Below are positions 6,745 to 9,424 of a stretch of 9,424 nucleotides of DNA, piece by piece (the stretch's first letter is position 1; each line of letters starts with the position of its first letter). The notes beneath the pieces were generated by a model. It was given only the letters and a program-made list of their open reading frames with translations. It had not been told where the DNA came from and searched no databases. Origin of the DNA: Acidobacteriota bacterium. Its GTDB lineage: Bacteria; Acidobacteriota; Terriglobia; Acidiferrales; UBA7541. The position numbers and the translations under genes are program-made. The DNA lies in NCBI GenBank assembly GCA_003133505.1, contig PKXT01000064.1:6503-15926 (forward strand). The letters are read 5' to 3'.

Positions 6745-6779
6745 AGCGCTGGCTGGCGACCTTGGTCGCCTCCTACGCT
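6745..6779 (+). repeat. REP-like imperfect palindrome upstream of dnaB
   Basis: The core is GGCGAC (6755-6760), loop CTTG, GTCGCC (6765-6770), a perfect 6-bp stem closed by a CUUG tetraloop in RNA. Outside a 2 by 2 internal mismatch, TGG (6750-6752) pairs with CTA (6773-6775, one G-U), and AGCG (6745-6748) pairs with CGCT (6776-6779), leaving one bulged base. On the minus strand the element reads GTAG, then GA, then the palindrome. A GTAG-type tetranucleotide beside an imperfect palindrome is the layout of REP elements mobilised by RAYT transposases (established for Gammaproteobacteria). No T-run follows, so it is not a typical terminator. Only one copy is in the window, so repeat status is unproven. 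Confidence 0.4.
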
Positions 6780-6802
6780 TAAGGCGGCAACGACCGGACT
6801 CA

Positions 6803-8155
6803 ATGACCACCACTGATATCGCCCTCGAACGTCCCCTGCCCCAGAACCGCGATGCGGAGCGCGCCATCCTGGGCGCCATTCTCCTCGATAGCCACGCGTT
6901 AAATTCCGCCGTCGAACGACTGCGTCCCGAGGACTTCTTCTTCGACCAGCATCGCCGCATTTTTGAACGCATGATCGAGTTGGCCGAAGCCCAGCACGCC
7001 ATTGATTTGGTTACTCTCAGCGAGGAATTATCCCGCCGTGGGGAACTCGAGGCCGCCGGGGGAGTTGGTTATCTTGCGCAGCTTTCCGATGGTGTCGCGC
7101 GCGTCACAAATGTTGAGCACTATGCGCGCATCGTCAAAGATAAGTCTATCCTCCGCAATCTGATCTATGCCTCGGCTAACATTCAGCAGCGAGCACTGGA
7201 TGCGGAATCCGACGCCGATACCATTTTGGACGAAGCCGAGGCTGGCATCTTTCGCCTCGCCGAGGATCGCGCTCATACTGGTTTTGTCGGCGTCAAGCAA
7301 CTCGTTCGCGACAATTTTGAGCGTCTCGAAAAGATTTTCAGCGAAGGGCGTCACATTACCGGTCTGGCCACCCAATACTCCCAGCTCGACAACGAAATGG
7401 CCGGTTTGCAGAATTCCGAACTGATCATCGTGGCCGCCCGCCCTTCCATGGGAAAGACTTCACTGGCTCTTAACATTGCTGAAAACATCGCCCTCAACCA
7501 GGGCTTACCCGTCGCCGTTTTCAGTCTTGAGATGCAAAAGGAAGCTTTGCTGCTGCGCCTGCTTGCTTCGCAAGCCCGCGTCAACGCACACCATTTCCGC
7601 ACCGGACGCCTCAGCAAGGATGAATGGGCTAAGATTTCCGCCGCCCTTAGTCGAGTGGCCGATGCACCCCTGTGGATTGACGATAGCGCTTCCTGCACCG
7701 TCCTCGAAATGGCCGCAAAACTCCGCCGGCTCAAGCGCGAGCACAATGTGGCGTTCGTCGTCGTGGATTATCTTCAGCTTATCGCTTCCCGGGGTCGCTT
7801 CAGCAATCGCAACGAGGAAGTGTCGAGCATTTCTCGCGCCCTCAAGGGACTTGCAAAGGAACTGCGCGTACCGGTAATGGTGCTTAGCCAGCTTACTCGC
7901 GCGCCCGAAAAGGAAGACCGCAAACCGCAACTCGCCGACCTTCGCGAATCCGGAGCCATCGAGCAGGATGCCGACGTTGTGCTGTTCATTCATCGGCCTA
8001 ATATCTACAAGAAAGACCAGCCGGAAGAGGAGCGCGCCAAGACGGAACTCATCATCGCCAAGCAACGCAACGGGCCCACCGGCATTCTCAAGTTCGTTTT
8101 CCTGGAAAAACATACCCGCTTTGAAGAAGCGGCCCCCGATCAGTGGGATGCCTAA
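6803..8155 (+). CDS. dnaB: Replicative DNA helicase DnaB
   Basis: DnaB is the ring-shaped hexameric 5'-3' helicase that unwinds DNA at the replication fork and recruits primase. The 450-residue protein has the DnaB N-terminal domain at about 12-115 (QNRDAERAILGAILLD, then DFFFDQHRRIFERM), a linker, and the RecA-like ATPase domain from about 185. Walker A is ARPSMGKTS with Lys218 and Thr219; Walker B is VVVDYLQL with Asp322; SQLTR lies at 362-366; the DNA-binding/H4 segment is LADLRESGAIEQDADVV; and the arginine-finger region KQRNG is at 420-424. Length is normal and no intein interrupts the usual insertion sites. ATG 6803 has no good Shine-Dalgarno, but QNRDAERAILG is placed as in homologues. 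It follows the rpsF-rpsR-rplI block, a very common arrangement. Confidence 0.97.
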   Translation: MTTTDIALERPLPQNRDAERAILGAILLDSHALNSAVERLRPEDFFFDQHRRIFERMIELAEAQHAIDLVTLSEELSRRGELEAAGGVGYLAQLSDGVARVTNVEHYARIVKDKSILRNLIYASANIQQRALDAESDADTILDEAEAGIFRLAEDRAHTGFVGVKQLVRDNFERLEKIFSEGRHITGLATQYSQLDNEMAGLQNSELIIVAARPSMGKTSLALNIAENIALNQGLPVAVFSLEMQKEALLLRLLASQARVNAHHFRTGRLSKDEWAKISAALSRVADAPLWIDDSASCTVLEMAAKLRRLKREHNVAFVVVDYLQLIASRGRFSNRNEEVSSISRALKGLAKELRVPVMVLSQLTRAPEKEDRKPQLADLRESGAIEQDADVVLFIHRPNIYKKDQPEEERAKTELIIAKQRNGPTGILKFVFLEKHTRFEEAAPDQWDA

Positions 8156-8243
8156 GTCCTGTGGGGTGTATAGGTCACGGATCATGTTTGGGCCAGTTGA
8201 ATGTATAACTCGCCGGCATTCTATCCATGGATTGGCCAATCGC

Positions 8244-9416
8244 GTGAATAAGAAAGTAAATTTCACAGGACGGCCCGTGTGGGCCGAAATATCGCTGGGT
8301 GCAATCACTGCGAATTTGCGTGCGATTCGCCGCCACATTGGGACGGGCCGCAAAGTGCTCGCTGTGGTCAAAGCTAATGCCTACGGATTGGGTGCCATCG
8401 AAATCTCCCGAAGTTTGTCCCGTACCGGCATCGATTGGTTCGGCGTTACTTCTCCTAGCGAAGGCGCGGAACTTCGCCGCGCCGGTATCCGTGAGCCTAT
8501 TTTGGTGCTCACCGGATTCTGGCCGGGCGAGGAGCCTTCGTTGTTTCGATGGCATCTTACCCCAACGATTTCCAATGCCGCTCAACTAGTCCGTTTGGAA
8601 CGCGCTTTCGTGCAATCCAAGGGCGCGACGGCCCGCAGACGCTATCCGTTCCACTTGAAAATCAATTCAGGGATGAATCGCTTGGGTATTGCTCCCGATT
8701 CCGTGGAAAAATTTGCCCTCGTTCTCAATAAATGCCGCCACCTGCGCCTTGAAGGAACCTACACTCACTTCGCATCCGCGGAGGATTTCACCAATCCCCA
8801 AACTAGCGAGCAGGAAGTTGTGTTCCAGGAGGCCCTCCAGCGCTTGCGCGGGGCAGGTGTGGATCCCGGCATGATTCACTTGGCCAATAGTGGAGCGATC
8901 TGCGCGCGACCCACCACATGGGCCGATATGGTTCGCGCTGGAGCAATTCTTTACGGTTATCACCAGAATTTCCAGCCTCCCGCTCGCAAACGGAGGGTTG
9001 CCGCGGAACTGGTGCTTCGCCCTTCACTGGCCTTGCGCGCGCGAATTATTGCTTTGCAATCCGTCCCCGCCGGAGGCCGGGTTGGGTATGGTGCCACTTT
9101 CGCCGCTTCGCGCCCCTCGCGTATTGCGGTTCTTCCGGCCGGCTATGCAGATGGTGTTGTGCGTGGCCTCAGCAATCGTGGTTCGGTACTTATCCGTGGC
9201 CAGCGGGCTCCGATTGTGGGGATTGTTTCAATGGATTTAAGCGCCGTAGATGTTACCGCGATTCCGCGCATCGCCATTGGCGACATCGCTACCATTTTCG
9301 GCCGCGATGGCGATGACGCGATTGAGGTCAGTGACGCGGCTCGTGAAATTGGGACCGTCACGTCTGATTTGTTGTGCGCCCTCGGCCAGCGCGTTCCGCG
9401 CATTTATCTTCGATAG
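8244..9416 (+). CDS. alr: Alanine racemase (PLP-dependent)
   Basis: Alr interconverts L- and D-alanine, supplying D-Ala for peptidoglycan. The fold-type III PLP barrel starts with RPVWAEISLGAITANL and VVKANAYG, where Lys43 should form the Schiff base. Next come KINSGMNRLG, the THFASAED segment, MVRAGAILYG and VGYGATF, with Tyr282 as the second catalytic base. The C-terminal beta domain contains PIVGIVSMDLSAVDVT and ends RVPRIYLR. With GTG 8244 as start the protein has 390 residues, close to the 388 or so of Geobacillus Alr. An in-frame ATG at 8184 would add 20 residues without family resemblance; neither start has a good Shine-Dalgarno. Two departures: KANAYGHG reads KANAYGLG, and the position of Geobacillus Tyr354 is Ser374 (GTVTSDLLC). 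Acidic and aromatic residues otherwise look intact, so an active racemase is expected. Confidence 0.94.
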   Translation: MNKKVNFTGRPVWAEISLGAITANLRAIRRHIGTGRKVLAVVKANAYGLGAIEISRSLSRTGIDWFGVTSPSEGAELRRAGIREPILVLTGFWPGEEPSLFRWHLTPTISNAAQLVRLERAFVQSKGATARRRYPFHLKINSGMNRLGIAPDSVEKFALVLNKCRHLRLEGTYTHFASAEDFTNPQTSEQEVVFQEALQRLRGAGVDPGMIHLANSGAICARPTTWADMVRAGAILYGYHQNFQPPARKRRVAAELVLRPSLALRARIIALQSVPAGGRVGYGATFAASRPSRIAVLPAGYADGVVRGLSNRGSVLIRGQRAPIVGIVSMDLSAVDVTAIPRIAIGDIATIFGRDGDDAIEVSDAAREIGTVTSDLLCALGQRVPRIYLR

Positions 9417-9424
9417 TTCCGCTT

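Noticed and set aside
6803..8155. Intein or insertion in dnaB
   Set aside because: Checked because DnaB is a frequent intein host; the protein is 450 residues with uninterrupted Walker A, Walker B and C-terminal motifs.
7968..8243. Long 5' extension of the alr frame into dnaB
   Set aside because: The upstream part overlaps the well-conserved end of dnaB in another frame and has no resemblance to alanine racemase.
7505..8371. 288-codon minus-strand open frame across dnaB and the start of alr
   Set aside because: It is in codon register with dnaB, so the same rare-codon effect applies; the sense strand encodes intact DnaB motifs and the antisense translation resembles no family I know.

Overview
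The window is a dense, all-plus-strand stretch of bacterial housekeeping genes from a moderately GC-rich genome. Third codon positions are mostly G or C, and starts include GTG and TTG. In order it holds a TPR-repeat protein cut by the left edge, ispE, prs, the Ctc/L25 gene (rplY), pth, rpsF, rpsR, rplI, dnaB and alr. From memory, this order fits Acidobacteriota best (Terriglobia-like soil lineages). Desulfobacterota share the ispE-prs-rplY-pth-rpsF-rpsR-rplI-dnaB backbone but usually carry ychF and a DUF2232 membrane-protein gene, and both are absent here. The phylum call is an inference, not something the sequence proves.

Layout. Bases 3-1769 encode a long TPR array, followed after 10 nt by ispE (isoprenoid precursor synthesis, MEP pathway). 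A 64-nt gap with a near-perfect Shine-Dalgarno leads to prs, which makes PRPP and most likely starts at TTG 2741. A short leader with two overlapping hairpins precedes the Ctc/L25 gene, followed by pth. The ribosomal block rpsF-rpsR-rplI comes next. S6 and S18, which form a heterodimer in the small subunit, are adjacent, and the rpsR Shine-Dalgarno overlaps the rpsF stop codon. A 226-nt non-coding stretch then separates rplI from dnaB. It is the largest gap in the window and carries a possible sigma70-type promoter and a REP-like imperfect palindrome. After dnaB, an 88-nt gap precedes alr (alanine racemase, D-alanine for peptidoglycan), which ends 8 nt before the window does.

The genes serve growth-linked functions: isoprenoid precursors, PRPP, ribosome parts, peptidyl-tRNA recycling, replication fork unwinding and cell-wall D-alanine. 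Up to rplI the spacing suggests one or a few co-transcribed units; dnaB and alr could have their own promoters.

I found no CRISPR array, prophage, insertion sequence, tRNA, toxin system or clearly new system. The points most worth a second look are the REP-like palindrome before dnaB, the roughly 73-residue Pro/Ala/Ser/Gly extension on S18 beside a C-terminally extended S6, a Tyr-to-Ser change at a specificity position of alanine racemase, and possible mRNA leader structures before the L25 and S6 genes. No gap without a gene exceeds 300 nt.
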